Source: Flavobacteriaceae bacterium (GTDB lineage Bacteria > Bacteroidota > Bacteroidia > Flavobacteriales > Flavobacteriaceae). Taken from it: DNA of 64,000 nucleotides. Positions 32,739 to 40,669 of this stretch are shown here, piece by piece. Made by a program: the position numbers and the translations under genes. The notes under the pieces are model-generated. The model was not told the DNA's origin. It saw only the letters and a program-made list of their open reading frames with translations, and searched no databases. Location of the stretch: assembly GCA_016649715.1 (NCBI GenBank), contig JAENXC010000004.1, positions 146,730-210,729 on the forward strand. Direction: 5' to 3'. The first letter of the stretch is position 1. Each line of letters opens with the position of its first letter.

Positions 32739-33005
32739 TTATTTCCGGTATAAAAAATATTGGGTCACGGCCTCAATGTAGAGTTGTTTGGCCTCATCAA
32801 TAGTAAGCCCGCGGGTTTGGAAAAGCGCATTGGTCTTAAAAGCAGAAATATGTGGCTTTCCACCGCTTGGCGTAACTTCATCATTGGTAGCGCGTTTGTA
32901 ATATGCGTAGAGCCGAAGTAAAACATCGGCAGGAAATGGCTCCTTATGCTCGTTTATACTTTTTACGGCATTTTTAAAAGCAATATCAAGTTCTTTCGAA
33001 GTCAT
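32739..33005 (-). CDS. Acyl-CoA-binding protein
   Basis: The 88-residue four-helix protein of the ACBP family binds long-chain acyl-CoA in the cytoplasm. The signature LLRLYAYYKRATNDE corresponds to the LYxxYKQATxGD helix with Tyr and Lys ligand residues, and the C-terminal EAKQLYIEAV matches helix 4. It is the last gene of a phospholipid-linked cluster: its start overlaps the psd stop by one base. ACBP next to Psd and CdsA suggests supply of acyl donors for phospholipid synthesis (inference). Confidence 0.88.
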   Translation of the reverse strand: MTSKELDIAFKNAVKSINEHKEPFPADVLLRLYAYYKRATNDEVTPSGGKPHISAFKTNALFQTRGLTIDEAKQLYIEAVTQYFLYRK

Positions 33006-33664
33006 TATTTTTCAGCAATTATCGAGATTCCTCCTTTAACTTTTTGGTTGAGCACAACCTTTATTTTTGTATCCAGAGGAAGAAAAACGTCCACACGTGA
33101 ACCAAATTTTATAAAACCACTGTCGCTGGTTTGCGTCACTTCTTGGTTTACCTCGGCATAATTTACAATGCGTTTTGCTAGGGCTCCGGCAATTTGTCTA
33201 TAAAGTACATCGCCAAACACTTCATTTTTCACTACAACGGTGGTGCGTTCATTTTCTTCGGATGATTTTGGGTGCCAAGCCACCAAATATTTCCCAGGAT
33301 GATATTTGCTATAAACCACTTTTCCACCCACGGGATAGCGGGTTATATGTACGTTAATGGGGCTCATAAACACCGAAACCTGTAATCTTCTGTCATTGAA
33401 ATATTCCTTTTCAAAAACTTCTTCAATAACCACCACTTTTCCGTCAACAGGCGAAAACACTTTGGCTGGATGCTCCAAAAAGTTCCGCTTCGGGTTTCTG
33501 AAAAATTGTAAAACCAAAAGCAAAAGTATTATGAGAGAAATGATAATACCACCACGGAAAGTAGGGTCTTCAACAAAAACATTAGCCAAAAGACTAGCCC
33601 CGATAGCGATTACCAGTGCTATAAAAATAATTTTAAAACCTTCTTTATGAAACATTGTCAACAA
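33005..33664 (-). CDS. psd: Phosphatidylserine decarboxylase, short family
   Basis: This 219-residue protein is the PSD-A type common in Bacteroidota. It makes phosphatidylethanolamine from phosphatidylserine, using a pyruvoyl group formed by self-cleavage. Two membrane helices lie at 10-50 and VFSPVDGKVVVIEEV at about 65-80. The cleavage motif FIKFGSRVDVFLP (Gly-Ser near 188-190) generates the pyruvoyl subunit. MSPINVHITRYPVGGKV is the conserved substrate segment. The gene overlaps cdsA by 20 bases upstream and ACBP by one base downstream, an operon with direct pathway logic. Confidence 0.93.
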   Translation of the reverse strand: MLTMFHKEGFKIIFIALVIAIGASLLANVFVEDPTFRGGIIISLIILLLLVLQFFRNPKRNFLEHPAKVFSPVDGKVVVIEEVFEKEYFNDRRLQVSVFMSPINVHITRYPVGGKVVYSKYHPGKYLVAWHPKSSEENERTTVVVKNEVFGDVLYRQIAGALAKRIVNYAEVNQEVTQTSDSGFIKFGSRVDVFLPLDTKIKVVLNQKVKGGISIIAEK

Positions 33665-34478
33665 TTAATAAAAACGCATAAACAAATGGACTGGCGTAAA
33701 TAATGCTGTCCAGCCTGTCATATAATCCACCGTGACCCGGCATAATGATCCCGCTGTCTTTCACACCGGCCTGTCTTTTGAACTTGGACTGTATTAAATC
33801 TCCAATCGTTCCAAATATAGCAACAATGATGGCCATCGCTACCCAAACCCATAATGGGTATTTTTCAGCGTCCATCGGACGATAGTTTTCTAACACTTTA
33901 AAGATAACAAATCCAGCCAAAAGAGCACCCAGCATACCACCCATAAAACCTTCCACGGTTTTTTTTGGTGAAATGCGCTCTAACAATTTATGTTTTCCAA
34001 ATTTTGTTCCAATTAGATAAGCAAAGGTATCGTTGCTCCATACCAATATGAAAACCGCCACAATTAACTCTGGCTTAAAAGGGCCATCAATATCCATTAC
34101 GGGAATAAGGGTAAGAAAGACAAACCCACTAATAATATAGAATATTACCGTGATGTATTTCTTCTTTTCAAACATTGGGATTTTACTTGTCCAGAGCACA
34201 TCCTTTAAAAGATAAAGGTTTACAAAACCACTTAAAATTAAAAGAAGGTAAACGGCGTTGTCGGCAAAAACCTTGTAGCTCAAAAAATAAAAAGCAACCG
34301 CAAGCAGGAAATAAGCTAAGTAACTGGTGAGATGTACTAATTTTAAATATTCGCTTAAAGTAATTATTGCGAGGACGAAGAAAAGCCCCATAAACCACTC
34401 GCGCGAGGTGAACATTGCAAAAATGATGATCGAAATGTATAATACGCCCGAGAGGGTCCGTACGAGAATTTCCTTCAT
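33645..34478 (-). CDS. cdsA: Phosphatidate cytidylyltransferase
   Basis: The 277-residue integral membrane protein converts phosphatidic acid to CDP-diacylglycerol. It has seven or eight membrane helices and the C-terminal signature: SPKKTVEGFMGGMLGA (about 160-175) and SGIIMPGHGGLYDRLDSII (about 232-250, S-x27-PK-R-x3-KD-x4-H-GG-x2-DR-x-DS type). The start is ATG 34478 (MKEILVRTLSG); the longer frame upstream is within the LUD gene end. It feeds Psd in the same operon. Confidence 0.93.
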   Translation of the reverse strand: MKEILVRTLSGVLYISIIIFAMFTSREWFMGLFFVLAIITLSEYLKLVHLTSYLAYFLLAVAFYFLSYKVFADNAVYLLLILSGFVNLYLLKDVLWTSKIPMFEKKKYITVIFYIISGFVFLTLIPVMDIDGPFKPELIVAVFILVWSNDTFAYLIGTKFGKHKLLERISPKKTVEGFMGGMLGALLAGFVIFKVLENYRPMDAEKYPLWVWVAMAIIVAIFGTIGDLIQSKFKRQAGVKDSGIIMPGHGGLYDRLDSIIYASPFVYAFLLIVDNVS

Positions 34479-34479
34479 A

Positions 34480-35091
34480 TTATAAGTCTTCCAGTAGCAA
34501 CAAATATAGGTTTTTTGTGCTACTTCCATAACTCATAAAATCCTTTTCTTTTTCGGTTTCAAAGTCTTGAATGGTGGTGATATTACTGGGAATGTAACCT
34601 GAACTTTGGTTTTTTATAATTCGTAAACCTTCGCTGATGGTGTCAACAATCTGACTTGTTGTTGCAAAAATAACAACGTTTGTAGGCAGTTCCTTCAGTT
34701 TCTTTTCCTTTATTTGATTTGAAGAAAGCAAGATGGAACCGTTGTTTGAAACAAGCGATTCGCAAGTGGAAAGGAAGAATTTTGAGTCTGTATTTTTTCC
34801 GAAGTTGAGGTTGAAACCATCAAATTTTTTGATAAGCATTTCATTGACGCAAAATACTTCCTGCTCGTACCAATCGTTTTCAGCCATAATATTGTCAAAA
34901 GCTTCCAAAATCTCTTTCCAGTTTTCGCAATAGATAAATTTGCCGCCGTTGTTTTTAAAGTTATAGGTGAATTTTTCGTCTATCGGTAGTTTTTGCTCAG
35001 GGTAATAGCTACTCTCTCCGGATTTGCCGGCACGTCTGGCCTTCTCTTCCGATTTATAATTTGGATTTAAAAGTCTTTTGAATAGACTCAT
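34480..35091 (-). CDS. LUD-domain protein (LutC-like)
   Basis: The 203-residue protein resembles the LUD (LutB/LutC) family. It has an N-terminal segment with SGESSYYPEQKLPIDEKFTYNF, then the Rossmann-like fold with EVFCVNEMLIKKF, STCESLVSNNGSILLSSNQ and ELPTNVVIFATTSQIVDTISEGL (about 145-167). LutC proteins are part of lactate-utilisation complexes, but here no LutA/B gene is near. The gene is 1 base upstream of cdsA and 112 bases downstream of ftsH. That arrangement recurs in flavobacteria, so a lipid-membrane-linked role is likely. Function unknown. Confidence 0.65.
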   Translation of the reverse strand: MSLFKRLLNPNYKSEEKARRAGKSGESSYYPEQKLPIDEKFTYNFKNNGGKFIYCENWKEILEAFDNIMAENDWYEQEVFCVNEMLIKKFDGFNLNFGKNTDSKFFLSTCESLVSNNGSILLSSNQIKEKKLKELPTNVVIFATTSQIVDTISEGLRIIKNQSSGYIPSNITTIQDFETEKEKDFMSYGSSTKNLYLLLLEDL

Positions 35092-35193
35092 TATTAATAA
35101 ATTGAGGAGTTCATATGTGTGCTAAACTTCAAATATATAAAATCTATATCGAAGTCTAATACTTACATAACAAAGTTATGGAACAGAAACTAA

Positions 35194-35219
35194 AGTGGCA
35201 ACATTAAGTTGTTGCCACT
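35194..35219 (-). terminator. Stem-loop at the ftsH stop
   Basis: On the minus strand AGTGGCAACA, loop ACTTAA, TGTTGCCACT forms a 10-bp stem that includes the last ftsH codons and stop. The T-run after it is weak (TTTAGTTT). Confidence 0.65.
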
Positions 35220-37159
35220 CTTGGTACTTCTTCCGGTATTTCAAAAGGTCGTTCGCCGAATATTTTTTGAAGGTTGTCCTTGAAAATCACTTCTTTTTCA
35301 AGAAGCACATTTGCCAGTTCGGTCAATTTATCTTTGTTATCCTCCAAAAGTTTCACCGCACGTTGATATTGACTTTCAATGAGCGCAGAAATTTCCTGAT
35401 CTATAAGTTCCGCAGTTTTTTCGCTGTAAGGCTTGTTGAAATTGTATTCAGACTGTCCGCTGCTATCATAATAGGTAATGTTCCCAATTTTGTCGTTCAA
35501 TCCGTAAATCGTAACCATGGCGCGAGCCTGTTTGGTCACTTTTTCAAGATCGCTCAATGCGCCTGTTGAAATACGGTTAAAGATCACTTTTTCGGCGGCA
35601 CGGCCACCAAGGGCTGCACACATTTCGTCCAGCATTTGTTCGGGATGGATTATCAGTCTTTCTTCGGGCAGATACCAAGCTGCACCCAAGGACTGTCCGC
35701 GGGGAACAATGGTAACTTTAACCAAGGGCGCTGCATGCTCCAGCATCCAGCTTACAGTGGCGTGGCCTGCTTCGTGGAAGGCAATGGCCCGTTTTTCGGC
35801 CACTGTCATTATTTTGTTTTTCTTTTCAAGACCGCCTACAATTCTGTCAACCGCATCGAGAAAATCCTGCTTGCCAACAGATTTTTTCCCGTTTCGGGCA
35901 GCAATCAGTGCTGCTTCATTACAGACGTTTGCAATATCTGCTCCGGAGAAACCTGGGGTTTGCTTCGCAAGAAAATCGATGTCCAAGCCTTCGTCTTTTT
36001 TAATAGGGCGCAAATGCACTTCAAAAATTTCTTTACGTTCGCGCACGTCCGGAAGGTCCACGTATATCTGTCTGTCAAAACGGCCGGCACGCATCAAGGC
36101 CTTGTCCAGCACGTCTGCACGGTTTGTTGCGGCCAATACGATTACGTTTGTGTTGGTTCCAAAACCGTCCATTTCGGTTAATAGCTGGTTCAGTGTGTTT
36201 TCACGCTCATCGTTGCCCCCAGAGAAATTGTTTTTCCCACGGGCGCGGCCAATTGCGTCAATTTCATCAATAAATATAATTGCTGGCGATTTGTCTTTCG
36301 CTTGCTTGAAAAGGTCACGAACACGAGATGCTCCCACACCTACAAACATTTCAACAAAATCTGAACCTGAAAGCGAAAAGAATGGAACTTTAGCTTCGCC
36401 CGCAACGGCTTTTGCCAAAAGGGTTTTACCTGTTCCCGGTGCTCCTACTAACAAGGCTCCCTTCGGAATTTTTCCTCCCAGAGAAGTATATTTTTCAGGA
36501 TTTTTAAGGAAATCAACAATTTCCTGTATTTCCTCTTTTGCGCCTTCCAGACCTGCGACGTCTTTAAAAGAAGTTTTTATATCGGTTTTTTCGTCAAAAA
36601 GTTTTGCTTTGGATTTTCCAATGTTGAAAAGTTGCCCGCCAGCACCTCCTCCAGCGCCCGAAGACATTCGTCGCATGATAAAAATCCAAATTCCTATGAT
36701 GATAACGAATGGCAGGATGCCCATCAAAATATCGCTCCAAACGTTGGAATCCGTGTGCCATTCCATTTTGGTGGAGAGGTTGTTTTCCTGTTTTATGGTT
36801 TGAAATGAATTTTCAAAATTTTGAAGATCCCCAAACTCAAACTGATAATCCGGATCATTTGGGCCAGGGGCCAAAAATGAAGGAGTTTCGTCTTTTTTGG
36901 AATGTATTTCCTTTGCTTTCGCTGCATCGGTCAAATAGACTTTTGCGATTTTCTTATTGATGACATCTACTTTTTCAACATCACCACTTTTCAAAAAATC
37001 CTCAAATTGTGATTGGGTGGTCTTAGCGGGTTGTGACCAGCTGCCACCCCCAAAAATATTCAATCCCAAAAAAAGAAGAGCGATAACTATATAAATCCAG
37101 TAATACCCACCCTTCGGCTTCTTTAGATCGACTTTTTTCTTTTTATTTTCTTCAGCCAT
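35204..37159 (-). CDS. ftsH: ATP-dependent zinc metalloprotease FtsH
   Basis: The 651-residue AAA+ membrane protease degrades misfolded membrane and regulatory proteins. It has two membrane helices (about 22-38 and 137-155) flanking a periplasmic domain. Walker A is VGAPGTGKTLLAKA (about 238-251), Walker B AIIFIDEIDAIG (about 293), and the second region of homology R-finger ATNRADVLDKALMRAGRFDR. The protease site is HEAGHATVSWML (about 462-473) with a distal Asp/Glu. Peptidase M41. Its gene lies in the RsfS-FtsH-LUD-CdsA-Psd-ACBP run; RsfS is 15 bases upstream. Confidence 0.97.
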   Translation of the reverse strand: MAEENKKKKVDLKKPKGGYYWIYIVIALLFLGLNIFGGGSWSQPAKTTQSQFEDFLKSGDVEKVDVINKKIAKVYLTDAAKAKEIHSKKDETPSFLAPGPNDPDYQFEFGDLQNFENSFQTIKQENNLSTKMEWHTDSNVWSDILMGILPFVIIIGIWIFIMRRMSSGAGGGAGGQLFNIGKSKAKLFDEKTDIKTSFKDVAGLEGAKEEIQEIVDFLKNPEKYTSLGGKIPKGALLVGAPGTGKTLLAKAVAGEAKVPFFSLSGSDFVEMFVGVGASRVRDLFKQAKDKSPAIIFIDEIDAIGRARGKNNFSGGNDERENTLNQLLTEMDGFGTNTNVIVLAATNRADVLDKALMRAGRFDRQIYVDLPDVRERKEIFEVHLRPIKKDEGLDIDFLAKQTPGFSGADIANVCNEAALIAARNGKKSVGKQDFLDAVDRIVGGLEKKNKIMTVAEKRAIAFHEAGHATVSWMLEHAAPLVKVTIVPRGQSLGAAWYLPEERLIIHPEQMLDEMCAALGGRAAEKVIFNRISTGALSDLEKVTKQARAMVTIYGLNDKIGNITYYDSSGQSEYNFNKPYSEKTAELIDQEISALIESQYQRAVKLLEDNKDKLTELANVLLEKEVIFKDNLQKIFGERPFEIPEEVPRVATT

Positions 37160-37174
37160 AAGGCAATTTTTTTT

Positions 37175-37546
37175 TTAGTTTGTTGTTTCTATTTTGACCG
37201 ATATAGCATCGCCCCAAAGCCCCTCAATGTCATAAAACTCGCGGATGTGCTTCTGAAAAACGTGAACCACAACGTGTACGTAATCCATAAGTATCCACTC
37301 CGCGTTGTCGCTGCCTTCAACGTGCCAAGGTTTTTCCTTTAAAGCTTTGCTTACTGATTTTTGAATGGAATTCACAATGGCGTTTACCTGAGTGTTTGAG
37401 GTCCCATTACAGATAATAAAATAGTCACAAACGGTATTTTCTATATCCCTAAGGTCCAGAATTTCAATATCTTTTCCTTTTACTTCTTCAATCCCCCCTA
37501 TTATTTGGGAAATAAGTTGATCTGTTCCAGCTTGTTTTTTCTGCAT
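37175..37546 (-). CDS. rsfS: Ribosomal silencing factor RsfS
   Basis: The 123-residue protein binds L14 and blocks 70S joining in stationary phase. ENTVCDYFIICNGTSNTQVNAIVNSI and SDNAEWILMDYVHVVVHVF are the RsfS/Iojap signature. ATG at 37546; it starts the minus-strand operon reading into ftsH. A TAACTTTG -7 box lies 26 bases upstream. Confidence 0.94.
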   Translation of the reverse strand: MQKKQAGTDQLISQIIGGIEEVKGKDIEILDLRDIENTVCDYFIICNGTSNTQVNAIVNSIQKSVSKALKEKPWHVEGSDNAEWILMDYVHVVVHVFQKHIREFYDIEGLWGDAISVKIETTN

Positions 37547-37571
37547 TAAATATTTTTTCTTTTCTTTTTCG

Positions 37572-37579
37572 CAAAGTTA
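37572..37579 (-). promoter_or_regulatory. Candidate -7 box for rsfS-ftsH
   Basis: TAACTTTG on the minus strand fits TAnnTTTG and precedes the first gene of the operon. Confidence 0.55.
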
Positions 37580-37637
37580 TTACTTTTTTGTTTCTTGAAG
37601 CGCCTTAAAAACGTAATACTAAACATAAATTGTCATT

Positions 37638-38369
37638 TTGAAATTAATCAAACTTAGTGCCATCCATTCCACAAATTCCTACTTAAAGCAATTGGCAAAA
37701 GAAACCCTGTTGCAGGACGAAACGGTTGTGCTTACAAGCCGTCAACTTTCGGGGCGAGGACAAATGGGCAATGGTTGGCTTTCACGGGAAGGGCAAAGCC
37801 TTACCTTCAGTATGTTCAAAGCATTTGAGGGGTTACAGACCGAGCGCCAATTTATGATTTCGATGGAGGTATCTATTGCCATTGCAGAGACACTAATAGG
37901 GCTGAATATTCCCAATATATCGATAAAATGGCCAAACGACATATTGTCAGCTAATCATAAAATTGGAGGTGTTTTGATTGAAAACGTGCTGGAAGCCCTT
38001 TTTGTAAAATATTCTATAATCGGAATTGGACTCAATGTGAACGAAACGAATTTCCCGAATTTCCCAAAGGCAAGCTCGATGAAGCTTGAAACAGGGAAAA
38101 ATTTTACCTTAGAAGAAGTTTTTCAAAAAATTTCAGAAAATGTTTTTGAGAAACTAAAAAATCTGGATAAAAAAGATTTTTCAGAAATGAAACAGATTTA
38201 TGAGAGTAAATTATTTAGAAATGGAATGGTTTCGGTTTTTGAAACTCCCGAAGGTTTGCGCTTCAACGGAATAATTAAGGGAGTTTCAGACGTTGGTGAA
38301 CTTTTGGTGGAAACGGAAAATGCTGCACAGCAAAAATTCCAACTGAAAGAGGTAAAATTAATTTATTAA
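37638..38369 (+). CDS. birA: Biotin--[acetyl-CoA-carboxylase] ligase
   Basis: The 243-residue class I (non-DNA-binding) biotin protein ligase attaches biotin to carboxylase carrier proteins. LTSRQLSGRGQMGNGWLSREG (about 33-53) is the biotinyl-AMP binding GRGRxxR-like loop. IKWPNDILSANHKIGGVLIEN (about 94-114) is the conserved KWPND motif. The C-terminal small domain is present. TTG start at 37638 as no ATG fits. No N-terminal helix-turn-helix, so no repressor function is expected. Confidence 0.92.
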   Translation: MKLIKLSAIHSTNSYLKQLAKETLLQDETVVLTSRQLSGRGQMGNGWLSREGQSLTFSMFKAFEGLQTERQFMISMEVSIAIAETLIGLNIPNISIKWPNDILSANHKIGGVLIENVLEALFVKYSIIGIGLNVNETNFPNFPKASSMKLETGKNFTLEEVFQKISENVFEKLKNLDKKDFSEMKQIYESKLFRNGMVSVFETPEGLRFNGIIKGVSDVGELLVETENAAQQKFQLKEVKLIY

Positions 38370-38378
38370 AATAGGAAA

Positions 38379-38771
38379 CTAAACCTGCTCCAAATTTGAG
38401 ACGAGTGTATCAATAAATTTTGAGATTGGCCCTTTCACCATCATTGCCATCATTGCGTTGAATTCACCTTCAAAAAGCAATTCTACACTTGATGTATTTT
38501 CTGAAACTTCTTCAATATTTCCGATCAGTGTAAAAGGAATTTTATCGCTGATTGCCCCCAAAACAACTTTGTTTGGTTTTTCAACTTCCTTTAGTTCCAA
38601 AGCAATTTCGGGCATTCCCTTTAAAGCAAAAACAAATGCATTTTCTCTTATAACCTCAAATTTGCTGATGTTTTCGGGCATTAATGATTCAAAATTCTTT
38701 ACATCGGTCAAAAAATCACAGAGTTCGTCTGCGGATTTTTGTGTGGTTACTTTTTTGCTGTTTAGTTTCAT
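38379..38771 (-). CDS. SRPBCC/START-like small protein
   Basis: The 130-residue protein has the helix-grip pattern of SRPBCC domains: an N-terminal strand KVTTQKSADELCDFLTDVKNFE, a central VVLGAISDKIPFTLIGNIE strand pair and a C-terminal helix KFIDTLVSNLEQV that would close a hydrophobic cavity. In Bacteroidota such orphan SRPBCC genes often sit near pyrE, as here. Ligand unknown. Convergent with birA. Confidence 0.72.
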   Translation of the reverse strand: MKLNSKKVTTQKSADELCDFLTDVKNFESLMPENISKFEVIRENAFVFALKGMPEIALELKEVEKPNKVVLGAISDKIPFTLIGNIEEVSENTSSVELLFEGEFNAMMAMMVKGPISKFIDTLVSNLEQV

Positions 38772-38789
38772 TGTTTTTTTATTTGGAAT

Positions 38790-39353
38790 TTATCTTAAAT
38801 CCTGAACTAATTGAAGTTCTCCTGTATAAGTTCCTTCGATAATTTCATCGTCAATTCTTTGAAAAGAATATGTAATTTTATAAATATTTCCAGAAACTAC
38901 AATCTTTAAATTTCCGCTTTCAAATTGAGGTGTATCCATTGACACTTCTGAAAAAATGCAGTTATTCAAAATTTTTGTCTTAACACCAAAATTAACGTGT
39001 TGAATAAAAGGTTCGGTTGTATTTAATTCGTAATTATATGTACCATCGGTTAATTCCGTTAATAAGGTTGGCTGAATATAGAAAATAACACTTTGTGTCA
39101 AATCATTTGAAAAATCGCAATGATTTCCTCCGGTCCATTCATTATTAATAATCGTGCCATTTGAAAGATAAAATGCTTCTGGATAATTGTGAGTTCCATT
39201 TGCATTAGTAACTATGTAGCCATTTGGGGTAGGATAATATTTTCCTTCAACAGAAAATCCAGAGCTTCTATTTGAGTTATCATCATCTTTTGAAGAACAA
39301 GAGAATAATATTGTTGTAATTAAAATTGCAATAAGTAAATTTAGATTTTTCAT
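38790..39353 (-). CDS. Hypothetical lipoprotein
   Basis: The 187-residue protein has a lipoprotein signal (ITTILFSCSSKDDD; Cys19), followed by a strand-rich domain (PTPNGYIVTNANGTH, TNGEWTGG-like segments, and a C-terminal EGTYTGELQLV). The SCSSKDDD tail is the usual Bacteroidota lipoprotein export signal region for surface display. No family recognised. It lies between the SRPBCC gene and pyrE, which many flavobacteria have adjacent, so it may be an insertion. Confidence 0.78.
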   Translation of the reverse strand: MKNLNLLIAILITTILFSCSSKDDDNSNRSSGFSVEGKYYPTPNGYIVTNANGTHNYPEAFYLSNGTIINNEWTGGNHCDFSNDLTQSVIFYIQPTLLTELTDGTYNYELNTTEPFIQHVNFGVKTKILNNCIFSEVSMDTPQFESGNLKIVVSGNIYKITYSFQRIDDEIIEGTYTGELQLVQDLR

Positions 39354-39390
39354 TTTGAAAAGATTGGTTTATTTTTTTTGCATTATTTAA

Positions 39391-40032
39391 TTATTTCCCC
39401 CAAATAGCAGGATTCTCCCGCCATTCTGCAAGCAAAACGGCCTCTTCAGCATTAATATATTTAGATTTTTCGGCCTCTTCCAGCAATATTTCATAATTAC
39501 TCAACGTATTCAAAGTAACATTGGCATTCTTAAAATTTTCTTCCGCAGTGCTGAAACCATAACTGAAAATGGCGAGCATACCCTTAACATTCGCATTGGC
39601 TTCTTTTAAAGCTTCTACAGCCATCAAGCTGCTCTTTCCGGTGCTTATCAGGTCTTCAACAACCACAACGCTGGTGTTTGGTTCCAAATAACCTTCAATT
39701 TTATTTTGGCGTCCGTGGTCTTTTGCATCGGGCCGAACGTAGCAGAAAGGAACGTTCAAATAATCCGCCACCAAAGCGCCAATGCCTATCGCGCCAGTAG
39801 CCACACCAGCAATCATTTCGGGCTTTCCGTAGATTTCCTCAATTTGTTTTGCAAGGTTTTCGCGTATGTAGTTTCGTATCATCGGATAGGAAAGTGTGAT
39901 GCGGTTGTCGCAATAAATTGGCGATTTCCACCCCGATGCCCACGTAAAAGGGTTTTGTGGTTGTAATTTAATTGCATTAATTTGCAATAGCAAGGCAGCG
40001 GTTTTTTGCGCCGTTTCTTTATTTAATATCAT
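39391..40032 (-). CDS. pyrE: Orotate phosphoribosyltransferase
   Basis: The 213-residue enzyme joins orotate and PRPP to make OMP in pyrimidine synthesis. FTWASGWKSPIYCDNR is the N-terminal substrate region, and YVRPDAKDHGRQNKIEG the flexible loop with catalytic Lys. SVVVVEDLISTGKSSLMAVE is the PRPP motif (about 120-139). The start is ATG 40032 (MILNKETAQ) on length and similarity. It faces the Nudix gene divergently with only 7 bases between starts, so the promoters must lie inside the coding regions or overlap. Confidence 0.94.
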   Translation of the reverse strand: MILNKETAQKTAALLLQINAIKLQPQNPFTWASGWKSPIYCDNRITLSYPMIRNYIRENLAKQIEEIYGKPEMIAGVATGAIGIGALVADYLNVPFCYVRPDAKDHGRQNKIEGYLEPNTSVVVVEDLISTGKSSLMAVEALKEANANVKGMLAIFSYGFSTAEENFKNANVTLNTLSNYEILLEEAEKSKYINAEEAVLLAEWRENPAIWGK

Positions 40033-40039
40033 TGTGCAA

Positions 40040-40669
40040 ATGTATAAAGTTTTTGTAAAAGATATTCCTATTATTCTTTCCACGGAAAAAAATATTGGGG
40101 AGCATTACACCACCATTCCTTTAAAAGAGGCGCATTTTAAAAAGTTGGTGAAGAAAATAAACGACGGCGAACTGCTTTACGTGAACTTATATCACAAAAA
40201 TGCAGAAAAGCTGGAACGCTTTCTTCGGAAAAAAATAAAAGTAGTTGAAGCCGCTGGAGGGTTGGTCTATAACAGCAAAAAAGAAATTCTTTTCATTCGC
40301 CGGAACAAAAAATGGGACCTTCCCAAAGGAAAAGTTGAAAAAGGGGAAACCTACCAAGAAGCTGCCATTCGTGAAGTTGTTGAGGAAACGGGCGTGAAGG
40401 ATCTTGAAATTCGCGATTTTATAATGAAAACCTATCACGTCTTTACCCGCAACGAAAAATTCCGCTTAAAAATAACCTATTGGTACGAAATGTTCAGCGA
40501 TTACGACGGACCGCTCATTCCAGAGCCCACGGAAGGAATTAAAAAAGTAAAGTGGAAAAATTTTGAAAAATCGCAAGTTGCACTGCGGGATTCCTACGAA
40601 AACATAAAATTGCTTTTCCCGAAAGAATATTTAACCACCCACCCGAACGATCGGATATCGGAGGTGTGA
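40040..40669 (+). CDS. Nudix hydrolase
   Basis: This 209-residue protein has the complete Nudix box GKVEKGETYQEAAIREVVEETGV (GX5EX7REUXEEXGU; metal-binding Glu residues). An N-terminal extra domain (about 1-65) with VFVKDIPIILSTEKN is typical of a Bacteroidota subgroup. Its nucleotide or other pyrophosphate substrate is unknown. A GTG at 40034 would add two residues; I choose ATG at 40040. Its last 39 bases overlap the M14 peptidase gene on the other strand. Confidence 0.88.
   Translation: MYKVFVKDIPIILSTEKNIGEHYTTIPLKEAHFKKLVKKINDGELLYVNLYHKNAEKLERFLRKKIKVVEAAGGLVYNSKKEILFIRRNKKWDLPKGKVEKGETYQEAAIREVVEETGVKDLEIRDFIMKTYHVFTRNEKFRLKITYWYEMFSDYDGPLIPEPTEGIKKVKWKNFEKSQVALRDSYENIKLLFPKEYLTTHPNDRISEV

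Noticed and set aside
35517..36803. Long 428-codon frame on the plus strand opposite ftsH
   Set aside because: It is the antisense shadow of a strongly conserved AAA+ gene and shows no family pattern.
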